A stretch of DNA of 64,000 nucleotides. It comes from Hordeum vulgare subsp. vulgare (taxonomy: Eukaryota; Streptophyta; Magnoliopsida; Poales; Poaceae). Position 1 is the stretch's first letter. Every line of letters begins with the position of its first letter. The stretch is taken from positions 400,161,993 to 400,225,992 of the forward strand of contig NC_058520.1 of the NCBI RefSeq assembly GCF_904849725.1, read 5' to 3'. Both the position numbers and the translations under genes were made by a program. Under the pieces are notes generated by a model. That model was not told where the DNA came from, searched no databases, and saw nothing but the letters and a program-made list of their open reading frames with translations. Below, in pieces: positions 48,033 to 60,439 of this stretch.

Positions 48033-49745
48033 CGGCGGTGCGTGATTTGGTATTTGGCTTATGCTATGAAAGTAGCCCAAAAAGTGGTAGATACCCAAAG
48101 AGGATGCAAAAACCTCCATCTTCATGTGCATTGAGTAGAATGAGAAGTTTCGATTCCTCTCAATTAGTTTTGAGACGTGGATTCGGTAATATTGAGAGCT
48201 ATGTTAGTAGGGTGTTGTGGATCTAGAGATACTTGTGTTGAAGTTAGTGATTCTCGTAGCATGCACGTATGGTGAACTGCTATGTTAGGAAGTCGGAGCA
48301 TAATTGATCTATTGATTGTCATCCTTTGTGTTGAGGTCGGGATCGCGCGATGGTTAACACCTACCAACCCTTCCCCTCGGAGTATGCATTTAGCACTTTG
48401 TTTCGATTACTAATAAAAACTTTCGCAACAAGTATGTGAGTTCATCATGACTAATGTGAGCCCATGGTATAGATGCACTTTCACCTTCCACCATTGCTAG
48501 CCTCTCTAGTGCCGCGCAATTCTCGACGGTACACAAACCCAGCAAATTCCCTCCTCAAAACAGCCACCATATCTACCTACTATGGCATTTTCATAGCCAT
48601 TCCGAGATATATTTCCATGCAACTCCCACCGTTCCGTCTCATGACTTGTGTCGTCACTCTCATATTGCCATTGCATGATCGTAAGATAGCTAGCGAGAAG
48701 TTTCAACGTCATACGCCATGCTACATCGTTGCACATCCCGGTACACTGCCGGAGGCATTTCCTATGGAGTCATCATTATTGTGATTTTTGAGCTGTGAGT
48801 AAATAAAAGTGTGATGGTCATCATTATTAGAGCATTGTCCCATGTGAGCAAATATAAAAAAAGAGGCCAAAGAGCCCAAAAACCAAAAAAGGGAAAAGAA
48901 AAGAAAAGAAAAGAAAAAAAGAGAGGCCTAAGAGCCCAAATGAAAAAAAGACAAAAAGAGAGAAGGGGCAATGCTACTATTTTTTTCCACACTTCTGCTA
49001 CACAATAGCACCATGTTCTTCATGACTCAGAGCTTCTTGCTTTGTCACTACCCTATGCTAGTGGGAATCTTCATTATATAACTTGGCTTGTATATTCTAA
49101 TGATGGGCTTCCTCAAAATTTCCTTAGGTCTTCGTGAGCAAGCAAGTTGGATGCACACCCACTAGTTTTCCTTTTGAGCTCTCACATACTTATAGCTCTA
49201 GTGCATCTCTTGTATGGCAATCCCTACTCGTTCACATTGATATATATTAATGGGCATCTCCATAGCCCTTTGATACGCCGAGTCAATGTGACCATCTCCT
49301 CTTTTTTGTCTCACAACCACCACCACACTCTATTCCACCTATAGTGCTATATACATGGCTCACGCTCATGTATTTGCGTGATAGTTATTAAAAGTTTGAG
49401 AAAGTAAGGGTGCGAAAACAATTACTTGGCCAATACTGGGGTTGTGCATGATTTACATTAGTTGTGCGAGGATGATGGAGCATAGCCAGACTATATGATT
49501 TTGTAGGGATAACTTCCTTTGGCCTTGTTAGTTTGAAAGTTCATGATTACCTCGCTAGTTTGCTTGAAGTATTATTGTTTTCATGTCAATAGCAAACTAT
49601 TGTTTTGAATCATACGGATCTGAACATTCATGTCACGTGAAAGAAGTTGCAAAGGACAACTATGCTAGGTAGCATTCCACATCAAAAATTCATTCTTTTT
49701 CATTTCCCTACTCGAGGACGAGCAGGAGTTAAACTTGGGGATGCT

Positions 49746-51258
49746 TGATACGTTTCCAACGTATCTATAATTTTTGATGGTTTCATGCTATTATCTTGTC
49801 AAACTTTGGATGTTTTGCATGCCTTTTATATATTTTTTGGGACTAACTTATTGACTCAGTGCCAAGTGCCAGTTCCTGTTTTTTCCATGTTTTTGACCCC
49901 TTTCAGAGGAGATTTTGAAACGGAGTCCAAACGGAAGAAGATCGGGAAGCTTGGGAGCCAAGGCAGGGGAGCCTGAGGGGCCCCACAAGCCCCCACCCCA
50001 TGGCCAGGGGGTAGGTCGCGCCACCCAGGCTTGTGGGCCCCCTTACCGCCCCCTGACCTAGGGGTTGCGCCTATAAATTCCCTAAAAATCCCAAAACAAA
50101 TCAGGAGATCATCGAAATCACTTTTCCACCGCCGCAAGCTTCTGTCTCCGCAAGATCCTATCTGGGGCATGTTCTGGTGCCCTGTCGGAGGGGGATTCAG
50201 ACACGGAGGGCTTCTCGATCAACACCATGACCTCTCAGATGATGCGTGAGTAGTTCACCATAGACCTATGGGTCCATAGCTAGTAACTAGATGGCTTCTT
50301 CTCTCTCTTGGATCTTCAGTACAAAGTTCTCCATGATATTCATGGAGATCTATCCGATGTAATCTTCTTTTGCGGTGTGTTTGTCGAGATCTGATGAATT
50401 GTGGATTTATGATCAGATTATCAAATAATCTTATATGAGTTTCTTCTGATCTCTCTTATGCATGATTTCATATCCTTGTAATTCTCTTCGAGTTGTGGGT
50501 TTTGTTTGGCCAACTAGATCTATGATTCTTGCAATGGGAGAAGTGCTTGGTTTTGGGTTCATATCGTGCGGTGACCTCACCCAGTGACAGAAGGGGTAGC
50601 GAGGCACGCATCGTGTTGTTGCCATCAAGGGTAAAAAGATGGGGTTTTCATCATTGGTTTGAGATTGTCCCTCTACATCATGTCATCTTGCTTAAGGCGT
50701 TACTCTGTTCGTCATGAACTCAATACACTAGATGCATGCTGGATAGCGGTCGACGTGTGGAGTAATAGTAGTAGATGCAGAAAGTATCGGTATACTTGTC
50801 CCGGAAGTGATGCGTATATGTATGATCATTGCCTTAGATATCGTCATGACTTTGCGCAGTTCTATCAATTGCTCGACAGTAATTTGTTCACCCATCGTGA
50901 TATTTGCTATTATGAGAGAAGCCTCTTGTGAACACTATCGCCCCCAGGGTCTACTCCACCATATTTTCAGCCTTACACTTTTTACTATGTTGCAATTTCC
51001 GCCTTCAGATCTCACATTGCAAACAATCTTGAAGGGATTGACAACCCGTTTGAAGCGGTGGGTGCAATCTTGTTTGTGTTTGCGCAGGTACTTTGGACTT
51101 GACAAGGCCCTTCTTCTGGATCGATACCTTGGTTCTTAAACTGAGGGAAATACTTACTGCTCCTGTGCTGCATCACCCTTTCCTCTTCAAGGTAAAAACC
51201 GATGCAAACCAGAAAAGTAACAAGAAGAATTCCTAGCGCCAAGGAAGGACTTTTGTTG
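49746..51258 (+). repeat. Element E 3' LTR
   Basis: It repeats 44093-45631. The junction with element R is fixed by the CCGGA duplication. A short deletion relative to the 5' LTR lies near 49935 (AAATCCCCGAAAATATTTTT missing). Confidence 0.9.
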
Positions 51259-53183
51259 CCGGAGCACCGGAGGCGACCGTAGTGCCGTCTCCTAGCGGTG
51301 CGCTTTGGGTCGGCTCCTTCGATGCATCGGCCCGGCGAGGCGCGTGTGGACCCTCGGTCCGCATGGTCTTATCCTTCATCACCAGGGCCGTCTCCGCGTA
51401 GGGTGGTGGGATCTCTGCTCCCAGCGCGTCCATTGGCGCCTCCGGTGCGGTGTCCACTTCAGCACCAGGCACCTCGGGCGCCGCATCCAGATCCACCGGC
51501 ACGGAGGCAGACCCTGGCCCGATGGCCTTGATGGTCTCGGCCGCGCTTGCTCCAGCGCGAGCCGACTCGCCGGTCTGGGCCTCCACGTTTGCCCACGAAG
51601 CAGGGTCGTGCTTGGCCTTGGACCGTTTATCCTTGGTGTCCGGCTTCTGGGCAGGGCCGGCTGCGCGCTTGCTTGGCTAGGCGTTGTTAGCAACCGCCTT
51701 CCGAGCCGCCTCCTCCCAAGGACAGTTCTCCTGCTCGATCAACGTCTTCTTGGCGGTATCAACCTCGGCCCAGGCAGCCTGCTCTGCAGCAGTGGCGTCA
51801 CCTTCCTCCATCGTCTGGGCCTCCCTGCTCGCCATAAATTTGTAAGGGGGGATTTCCTACCCAAGAATTAAGAAAGGGGCAAGGAAAGGAGGAATGCAAT
51901 TACATACCCAGCAACAACGGGAACTGGCCGTCTACTAGCGACAACTAGTTGCTTCTTCGAGCCGCACCCGCGACCTCTCACTGGAGGCCCTATTGTGGTT
52001 CGTTTGGGGGCCGTCTTGGCGGTGGCGACCTGCTCGCCTTTCCACCGCGCTCCTTCGCCCTGCACGGCCGGCTCGCGGGTGGCTCGACGTTGCCACGTCA
52101 TGGGAGGGCTGGAGACCTCCTCTAGCTCTTCCACGTCTTCCACGTCGGCTGCACTGCGTAAGGGAGGCGACACTCATCATCATCAGTCCAGTCAGGCAAT
52201 GCAGACGCAAAAAACTCACCGGCCGGCTCGGTGCCCTCCGACTCCAGCACCCCTTCCACGTCTTGGAGGCGGATGGTTGAAGCTCCACCTCGTCCTCATC
52301 CTTGGTTTCGACGGGGTCCGACATCTCCACATCAGCAACCGGCTGCCGATAGACTTGCAGGCGCTCGAATATCTGAGGGTGTAGCCGGTGTCCGGCGTCA
52401 GATGCCAGCTGGTAATCAAAGAAAGACAAGAAACATAATCAACGAAGGAACATACCATCGGAGCTGGATGGTTTCGTTCAGAAGGGGGCATGCACCACTC
52501 CCATTCACCACCTTCATCCGTGGGGGTGGAGGAGGTCAAGTTCACCTAGTGATCCACCTTGCCGGCTCGCAGGTTCTTCGTCGAGAGCCGACACGGATCA
52601 TGCCGGCCACCCATGTGGCAGATCAGGTGCGGCCGATACTGTAGAGGCACGATCCAGCGGGCCACCATGGTGGAGAGAAAATCTCTGGCCAGAAGGCCTC
52701 GAGTCTTCAAAATCACGAGGTGGGTGCATATCTGCTTCACCTAAGGGATGGGCTTCACAAGAGAACTACTCCAGTTCAGCTTCGCAATCAACGAAGCAAT
52801 GGCGAAAGGAGGCAGGTTGATCTAGTCGTGTAGGGGATCCACATTTTTAACATAGAAGAATCCCCTTTGCCATGTCTTCACCGAATCCTCGAGAGGCGGC
52901 TTCGGGAAGCCGTAGGCAGAACGGTGATGAACGAGGGCGATGCCGCAAGTGGTCATCTTCTTGATGTCGGGATCATCTATCGTCACCGACTGCTGCTTGA
53001 AGAAAAACAACCAGCGCCACAAATCCAAGCGTGGTTCAGTCCACACAATCCCCTCGCATGGGGTGACGAAGGCCGCCAACTGGAGGACGGCGTTGGGCGC
53101 AAGGTGGTGCGGCTGCAAGCCGAAATGCACCAGAAAGCATAAGAAGAAGTCGCTGGCGGGGAGCCCGAACACGCGGAAGAAGT
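51259..53183 (-). pseudogene. Element R antisense gene, middle exons
   Basis: Read from 53183 downward this encodes the rest of the PF04195-like domain (FFRVFGLPASDFFLCFLVHF to KPPLEDSVKTWQRGFFYVKN). More conserved sequence follows (INLPPFAIASLIAKLNWSSS, LARDFLSTMVARWIVPLQYR, ACPLLNETIQL-like in an alternate frame), then LASDAGHRLHPQIFERLQVY and the Pro/Ala-rich part with GPAQKPDTKDKRSKAKHDPA. Candidate donors GTATGT (52455, 51906) and GTGAGT (52219), with matching acceptors at 52409 and 52154, suggest introns of only 47 and 66 bp. TAG codons at Trp or Gln positions occur near 52823, 52741, 52546 and 51677. Confidence 0.68.
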
Positions 53184-56100
53184 TGTCACGCCCAAGATGC
53201 GACCCTATCATCAATTTGGCATGAAGGCCTCGTCAGGGATAGAGGCGCATCTCGTCGTGTCGCAAGAATGGATATCGTTACAAGTACATGTACTGAAAAG
53301 AAGAGATATATATACAGAGTTGGCTTACACTCGCCACAAGCTACATCAGAGTCACATCAGTACATTACATAATCATCAAGAGTTAGAGGAGGGTCCGACT
53401 ACGGACGAAAATAGAAGACAAAAGAAGAACGACGTCCATCCTTGCTATCCCAGGCTACCGGCCTGGAACCCATCCTAGATCGATGAAGAAGAAGAAGAAG
53501 AAGCAACTCTGAATGAACAATCAACGCGCTCGCGTCAAGTAACCTTTACCTGTACATGCAACTGGTGTTGTAGTAATTTGTGAGCCACAGGGGACTCAGC
53601 AATCTCATTTCCAAAGGTATCAAGACTAGCAAAGCTTAATTGGTGAGGCATGGTTAAGTGGTGAGGTTGCAGCAGCGGCTAAGAATATATTTGGTGGCTA
53701 AACTTACGAGTACAAGAAATAAGAGGGGGAAGAACTACGCATAACGGACTTGTACTAATCATGATCAAATGAATGATCCTGAACATCTACCTACGTCAGA
53801 CATAACCCCATTGTGTCCTCGATCGGAGAAGGAACTCACGAAAGAGACAGTCACGGTTACGCACACAGTTGGCATATTTTTATTAAGTTAACTTCAAGTT
53901 ATCTAGAACCAGTGTTAAACAAAGTTTCCACGTTGCCACATAACCGCGGGCACGACTTTCCGAAAAGATTTAAACCTGCAGGGGTGCTCCAACTAGTCCA
54001 TCACAAATTACCACAAGACGCATACAAATCCTCAATCACGAAGCTCGCGATCTCGTCGGATTCCCTAGTGGAAAACCTCCACTATGAGATTACCCAAAGC
54101 ATCACCGGAATCCCGATGCACAAGATATCTCGTCAAAGGTAAAACTAATCCAGCATGGATGCCCGACGTGTCGACGATCCCGATACGAGCCGCGTATCTC
54201 GTTCTCAAGACACGACGGATAAGCTACGCGTACGAGTGCCAAACCTCGAGTTTCCTCGCGGTGGCCACGCACAGTGCTCTGTTTTGGACCAGCACCATCA
54301 GCACTGGCCCACCCTGTATTATGTGAAATTACTCCTCGGGTTCATGACGCCCTATGCTTTCAGTATCAACAAAGTTATTATGTTGGGCAAATGTAGTACC
54401 AATGTTGGGCCTTGCCAGTCCAGCTTTAATCTAAAATGAATTATCAAGGGGGTCCCCATAACAACCCCGATAGTGTTAGGAGCGCTCATTTATGGAACAT
54501 AACACCGGTAGCCGAAACTAAGGGGGCAAACGGGGAACAAAACACCAGGCTAGAAAGGCCGAGCCTTCCACCTTTTACCAAGTATATAGGTGCATTAAAT
54601 CAAATATCATTAATTTGATGATATAACAAGGAACCCATGTTTTCACATGGAAGCAATGCACCTGCAACTAGCAACGCTAACACAGGGTTAAGCAAGCGGT
54701 AACATAGCCAATCGGTGGTTTGCTAGGTCGAACAGGTTGAAGGTTAACATGGCATTGTTGAGAGGCTGATATTTAACATGTGGTAGGCAACAAGACATAA
54801 TCGATGGAAATGGTAATACTAGCATGGCAATGACAGTAATGGTATCTGGGGAAATGGTCATCTTGCCTGAGATCCCGCTTGGAAGAAGAATGCCTCCGTG
54901 AAGCAGACGAACTGACGTAGTCGAACGGGTCCTCACAATCTGGCACGCTGCGGGACTCCATCGAGACGAGGCAAACCGGAAACACAAATCAACACACGGA
55001 ATTCACCACATGATGCACAACACATATGATGCATGAGCAGCTGAATACATGCAAGACACGGCATGCCAATTCACACAATCAAACACTACAAATTAAGTGA
55101 AGTTCAATATGAAACGAGTTGCATATTGACGAAACTCCACGTTTATTTATTTAGTTCTATCCCGTTTAGATACACGGCAATATTAATGTTGTCAAACATG
55201 CAAGAGGTGAAGCGGAAATTAAACTACCTATCTAGACATTTTAAATGAGGTCGGAAATGACATATAGCATCTCCGAGACGACCTCACATGTTAATTTACA
55301 ATTCTGTCCAGATCTGAATTAACACATTTAATTAGTTGTTAAACAGCAAAACAAATAGGTTCACATGATTCTACGCGTCGTTACAAGCAATCTACACATA
55401 CAGAACATCTCCAACGGAGCTACGGATCAAAAGATGCAGGCACCGCAAGATATGATGGCAGGAATGCAATAAGTGTGCAACGACGGCTACGAGAACTTCA
55501 AAGCATACAACCAGCAAGAATAAATGAAACAACATGAGATTCTAAGCAAGTTTCATGTAGGACACGATCAAATCGGAGCTACGGTTCAACAACTACGAGC
55601 AAAACAAGAACTCACTACAATCTGCCAAAATCAGCCACATAGCATTTTCTACACCCCGCAACTACGGGCTACACAACTCCGATAAACTCAAGCAAGGCAT
55701 GAAACGAAAGAGGGCAAGAAGCACTACTACGAACAACTAACAACAACTAGCATGGCAGCAAGGCACACTAGTAAAAGAAGTCACAAAATGGCATCTCACA
55801 CACTATTTCACACTTAGTGAAAATTACACCTCATGAAAGTGCAGTTTTTGATCTAAAGCAATATTTACAGTAGAAAAACCTATAGCTACAGGACTCCAAA
55901 TGGCATGAAAATTTACAGCATGCTATAGAAACACAAGGGGTACAACTTACTCCATTGGACCAACCTCAAAAGAGCTACAGATCAAAAGATAGAAGCAAGA
56001 CAAGACAACAACAAAATATAACAGATTCCAGACTTAGAAATATTTCAGCTCCTCCAAATTAGCACTATTTCTAGCCACTTGAGAGCAAGCAAACCACACC

Positions 56101-58031
56101 TAAACATGCATTTCTATTGCAACCAAAAATACCAGGAGCTAGACAAAACATCCAAGATCAACTCTCTAGTTGACAACTCCGTCAAACGAAGCATGGAATA
56201 AATCCTACGAAATAAACAAAAGGGCATCACGACAAAATAACGCGCGAACTAACTTGCTCAAAAGCTAAAACTAATTGCACATAAAAATCCCATGGATTTT
56301 TCTACCCCGGAAACATATAAAATATGTGGGGTTGCACAACAATATAATGCCACACGAAAATGCGAGAAAAATAACCTATACACGGGAAAATAAACTACCG
56401 GCAATCCCTACACGCAAAAATACAAATTACCACTCTAAAATACATGCAAAAATGATTCATAAAACATGGACATTTATACTACGGCATTCGGGCTATCCGA
56501 ACACGTGCGGAAAAATAATACGGGCTATATTCTATTTGGACAGCACACTAATCTATGTATTTGACACGTTAAACTCGCAAAACTACCCCAAAACCATATA
56601 AAATATGCCTCGTTCCGACTTACGGATAAAAAGTTACGGGCATTTTAATATCGTCATATTTCTGGAATTTTAATATAATTCCGAAAACCATCTATATTGT
56701 CTACGGGCCGAATCTACCTAATTGGGCCTACAGTGCCATGGGCGCCACTTAAATAAAACTGCACGCGGGCGAGAAATAGAAATAGAGGCGGGGCTTACGA
56801 CCTTGGGCCGGCCCGGAGGTGTTGTGGGGACGAGGCGGTGGTGGGCCGACTCTGGGGGGCGCTCGCCAGGCGCGGCCCATGGGCTACGCTGCCACGGGGT
56901 CAACGGGGCCGCGGGATCCCGATCTGGATCGGGACTGGACCGACGACGGCCGGCGACCTGGGCAGTTGCGATGGCTGACGGCTCCGGCAGTGCAGCGTCG
57001 TGGCGGCCAGCGTGCACGGCTGAGGGCACAAGGCGGCCACCGAGCACCACGGCGGCGCGGACCTGCGAGAGAGAGAGGCACCGCGGGTTAGGGAGAGAAG
57101 GAGAGCGAAGACTGGAGAGAGGAGCGGGGCGAGGCTCGCCGGCGCGACAGGGAGGCGAGGAAGCTTCACGGCGGCGGGGCTCGCGACTCCGGCGGGGATC
57201 CCGGCGGCGCGGAGGCGGGGCACCGGCGAGGGAGGTGCGGCGGCGCGGGGCGCAGCTGGCTGAGGGCACGCGGCGAGCCGGGGCTCCCCCTCGGATGCGG
57301 GCGAGCTGCGGGCGGCGGCGGCCGGATGGGCCCGGAGGGCCTTGCGCGGGCTAGAGCGGGCCAGCGGCGCTGGTGGGGAGAGAGGTTGTGGTTAGAGTTT
57401 CGGGGTTGGCACGGGTTTCGAGGATATAGGGGAGGGGCTGTCTAAAAATATGATGGAGGGGTATTTATAGAGAAAAGAGGGGCTAGGTTTAACCGGAATC
57501 GCGTTCCGGATCCAACCGCGGGGTCGGATTCGGACGATTCCGAACGCGGGAACGGTTACGTGGCCGTGTAGAGGGGACATCCGGAGATGAGAGGGGAAAC
57601 GGGCGGCGCGGCAACAATTTTAAAACACCGACAAACGTCCAATGAATAACCAAAGACGGTACCGCTACGGTCGACCGTTCGGGTACCAGACGGACTCCGT
57701 TTGCGCCGAAATTCGACAGGCGGCCTAACTAAAACAAATTACGACCGCATGCCAAGTTTCACCTCAATCAGAGAAAGTTTTAAACGCACTTTTAAAACAG
57801 GGTTTCGACGATGCTGCGGGCGCGTGCGAGTGTGGTCGGGCTCAGAACGAACAACGACGAGAACCGGCAACTAACAAAGGATGCAAGTTTTGAAAACTGG
57901 TGGCATGGAGATGCCGATGCAATGCAGATGATGCGCATGATGCGATGATGATGCAACAAATAAAAATACCCACATGATGGAAACGGAAAGGAAAGGGCAA
58001 TCTTCTGGAACGTCGGTCTCGGGCTGTCACA
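53184..58031 (-). mobile_element. Solo LTR F (relative of element D LTR)
   Basis: A single 4848 bp LTR starts TGTCACGCCCAAG and ends GGGCTGTCACA. It is flanked by perfect GAAGT duplications (53179-53183, 58032-58036) and has no interior. This is what remains after recombination between the two LTRs of one element. It aligns with 19418-23887 over most of its length. It holds no gene. ORFs at 56.7-57.35 kb are GC-rich and overlap on both strands. Confidence 0.93.
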
Positions 58032-58226
58032 GAAGTACTCCTCGAAGACCACCACCTCGCCAGCGCGAGGGATCAGAGATCCTTCGACGTCGGGGAGACG
58101 CACCGCCAAGCTTTCCGCTGAGGGCAGCATAAGGCAATGGCGGAGCACCTCGATGTACCCGTCGACGATGTTGCTACCTTCCCAGGCGCCTCGGGATTTC
58201 TCCTTCTCAGCGGCGGCGTCGGACAT
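58032..58226 (-). pseudogene. Element R antisense gene, first coding segment
   Basis: Sixty-five in-frame codons from ATG at 58226 to the F insertion: MSDAAAEKEKSRGAWEGSNI, then YIEVLRHCLMLPSAESLAVR and EVVVFEEYF. I chose this Met because upstream residues in the same frame are an arginine-rich low-complexity run. The gene starts about 165 bp below a TATA-like motif. Confidence 0.68.
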
Positions 58227-58389
58227 GGCGGAGCAGCGGTGAGAAGCCCTACTGAATGTGCGAAGCTCCGGCAAAGAACGACGGCGAAGGCTCGAGCGGC
58301 GTCTCCTTCTCTCTCTTGCTCTGGGAGGGAAGGGGCGCTGGTACGGAGCGGGACGGGGGCAAATGGCCTCCTTGGCGCCGCCGCCCCTC

Positions 58390-58397
58390 CATTTAAA
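58390..58397 (-). promoter_or_regulatory. TATA-like motif of the antisense gene
   Basis: On the minus strand GGTTTAAATGG lies in a GC-rich region and is the only AT-rich core upstream of the start at 58226. Related antisense genes in such elements have their own promoters; here it is an inference from position. Confidence 0.5.
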
Positions 58398-58784
58398 CCA
58401 TAGAGGAGATCGTGGGGAGGGGATCTGGTGTGCACGATCCCCACCCCTCCGAAACATGCGGGAGCTTTAATGCGCTCTGAAATGACAACCGTCGTGGTGC
58501 ATCTGCAGAGGTTCCCCGCGCGCGGGCCGAGGGCGCTGCATGGCGGGCCCCATGATGTAGGCCCAGTCCGGTCACGCGCGTGGCATGTCAGGGTGCGGTG
58601 CCCAAAGCCCGACACGTGGCGCTCCATTGCTGCATGCGAAGAAGCCGAGGCGTCCACCGGATTGCAGCCGGCTCCCGGCCCGGATGCCTCCCATACAACG
58701 ACTCTCAACACCCGCAAGCCGGATACTCAAGCTGGCGAGGCCCTTCGCCTCGAGATGGCGGACCTCCCCTGCTTCGGGAACTAC

Positions 58785-59734
58785 TGACGGGGGGATAACC
58801 TCGGGGTAGGCTCATCAAGCCTACTCCTCTATACTTTGGTATAGAAAGGAGCAACATCATCCTCAACTACCGGCTCCTCCTGAATGGCTACGAAGTAATT
58901 GTTGGCTAGGAGCGTAACAGTCTACTCTCTGATCGGCTAGCCAAGCCGCCAGCCGGCTGAAGGGCACCTGTCGCATCAATCCCTAGGATGTGATGCGGGC
59001 CTTCGATTAAAGGTGAAGGTACCTCAGCACGTGTACGATGGATAAGCGCACACATGGCTACAGTGTCAGCGGTCGTACCGTTGACCGACGCCGGCTCTGA
59101 TCCGTTAACCATGCACTGTACCCGCGTGCCAGCGCCCACTCCATTACCTGGCCCGGCATGGCTAGAGTGGAGACGGTCGTACCACTGACCGGCGAAGGAC
59201 CCCTCAAGATGACGCCGGACGTAAAACACACGTCCTTCGTGGGAAGTATGCACCAACCCCATAGGCTGGCTGGCGGGTCCCAGGGCCAGATGGGACCTTG
59301 CAGCCGACGGGCCCCTCAAGCGACAAGACTAAACCATAGTGGGCCCCCTGGCCGACCTGAGAGGCTACCAGCCAGGTCCCCCATATTGTACTTATATCCA
59401 TTTTGTAGGCCGGTGGGTTTGACTATAAAAAACCCCGCCCCCCCCTCCATGCAGAGGGTAGACCATTCTTGCACCCACACACACCACAAAGGAGAAGTAT
59501 AACTCGAGCTGGCTGCTCCTTCTTCCTCCTCCGTCGACCAACTCAAGGAGCATATTGTAAGCAGTCTGGTTCATCAACCACTCAAGCAGGACTAGGGGTA
59601 TTATCTACCATGGAGAGCCCCGAACGTGGGTACATCGTGCGTCTTGCTCGCTAGTTACCAATCCCGTTTCCGGAGCCCGCCGGTGTCCTTTCGGTCCCAA
59701 CCACCCTCGATAAGCCTACCTATGGCATCTGCCA
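58785..59734 (+). repeat. Probable 3' LTR of element R
   Basis: The edges are tentative: TGACGGGGGGATAACC at 58785 and a possible end at TCTGCCA (59734), where CACTA-like sequence begins. It contains a TATAAAA promoter core and a 5'-UTR-like stretch. No second LTR copy is in the window, so the limits cannot be checked internally. Confidence 0.5.
59424..59430 (+). promoter_or_regulatory. TATA box of element R LTR
   Basis: TATAAAA followed by C-rich sequence lies within the probable LTR and points toward the CACTA sequence. Confidence 0.6.
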
Positions 59735-59907
59735 TGAAAAAATGACGACAATATATGTCTGGGTTAATGTGAGGTTCATAATCCTCTTCATGTGGGGGAG
59801 GTGGTCTAGCATGTGGCGGCACTTCATAAACAACATGCTAACCATTCAGATTCTTATTAGTTTGGCAGGCCCACGGTAGATAGAAAACTTGGGTCGCCTA
59901 TTGAGCC

Positions 59908-60246
59908 TTAATATAGACATCGGGAACATCTAAATTGGGTGCTTCGAATGATTTCGACTAGCCCTATATGTTCATGAGTCCTTCTAGTCTGCTTCGGCTG
60001 GAACCAATAACATTTGAAGACTACGACGTTTGGTGGTTTTTCACCATAGAATTGAAGTTCATAAATTGCTTCAACACTTCCATAATATTCGATAGCTCCT
60101 TCGCCGATAGCAGAGACACAACAATTTGTAGATTTCCGGTAGGGCATAGATAGCTCTTTGCCAAAGGTACGAAAGCGATACCCGTTGATGTTGTATTTCT
60201 CAAATGAACGGACCTTAGGGTCAAAACCATTAGCGGCTTGTCTCAA
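59908..60246 (-). pseudogene. CACTA transposase C-terminal part (DUF4216-like)
   Basis: A 112-residue frame contains SFEKYNINGYRFRTFGKELS, then YYGSVEAIYELQFYGEKPPN and VVVFKCYWF. YYG...EI.EL.Y......VFKC.W is the DUF4216 signature found after TNP2 in plant CACTA proteins. The following sequence to 59735 (PHARPPPPHEEDYEPHINPD) continues the protein in another frame. Confidence 0.78.
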
Positions 60247-60439
60247 CTCGACGTCCAGAGACTCTAAATTATCCTACAAGTATAATATGAAATGATTGGT
60301 GCATTAGCCGCAAATTAGACCAAGAAATGAAATGGTCCATTATTGATAATTCCCGTTTGTTTGAACCAAGACATGAAACCGGGATAGCCGCCTCCATGCT
60401 TTGCTAGAAGCTCATACTCTTTGACGGAATCATTTTGGA

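Larger units (their letters stand above)
47012..49745 (+). other. Element E non-coding 3' region with polypurine tract
   Basis: I see no gene here. It contains two hairpins (47654-47735), a 41 bp tandem repeat, an (A4G)n run at about 48896-48916 and, just before the 3' LTR, CTCGAGGACGAGCAGGAG and TTAAACTTGGGGATGC (49710-49745), the likely polypurine region. Confidence 0.75.
44093..51258 (+). mobile_element. Element E: non-autonomous Athila-like LTR retrotransposon
   Basis: LTRs of about 1.5 kb (44093-45631 and 49746-51258) enclose a 4.1 kb interior with a tRNA-Asp PBS, one gag/protease-like ORF and a 2.7 kb non-coding 3' part. There is no RT, RNase H or integrase. CCGGA flanks both sides (44088-44092, 51259-51263). 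Its PBS, hairpins and GAGGACGAGCAGGAG polypurine region are shared with element B, so both belong to one wider group. It interrupts the antisense gene of element R. Confidence 0.92.
42256..58226 (-). pseudogene. Element R antisense gene (PF04195-like plus coiled coil), split by E and F
   Basis: A minus-strand gene runs from 58226 to 42256 through three host segments (58226-58032, 53183-51259, 44092-42256). Elements F and E separate them. Its N-terminus is MSDAAAEKEKSRGAW. Removal of F and one GAAGT copy joins the frame as EEYFFRVFGLP, followed by HFGLQPHHLAPNAVLQLAAF, VTPCEGI and LWRWLFF. These match the 'putative gypsy type transposon' domain (PF04195) of grass genes. A Pro/Ala-rich middle and a coiled coil follow. 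Retand-type elements are known to carry genes antisense to gag-pol in this position, of unknown function. Stops of the TAG type, two insertions and probable short introns make it a pseudogene. Confidence 0.75.

Noticed and set aside
56718..57354. ORFs of 183 and 210 residues in solo LTR F
   Set aside because: Arg/Gly/Pro-rich composition on both strands in a GC-rich LTR block, without conservation in element D.
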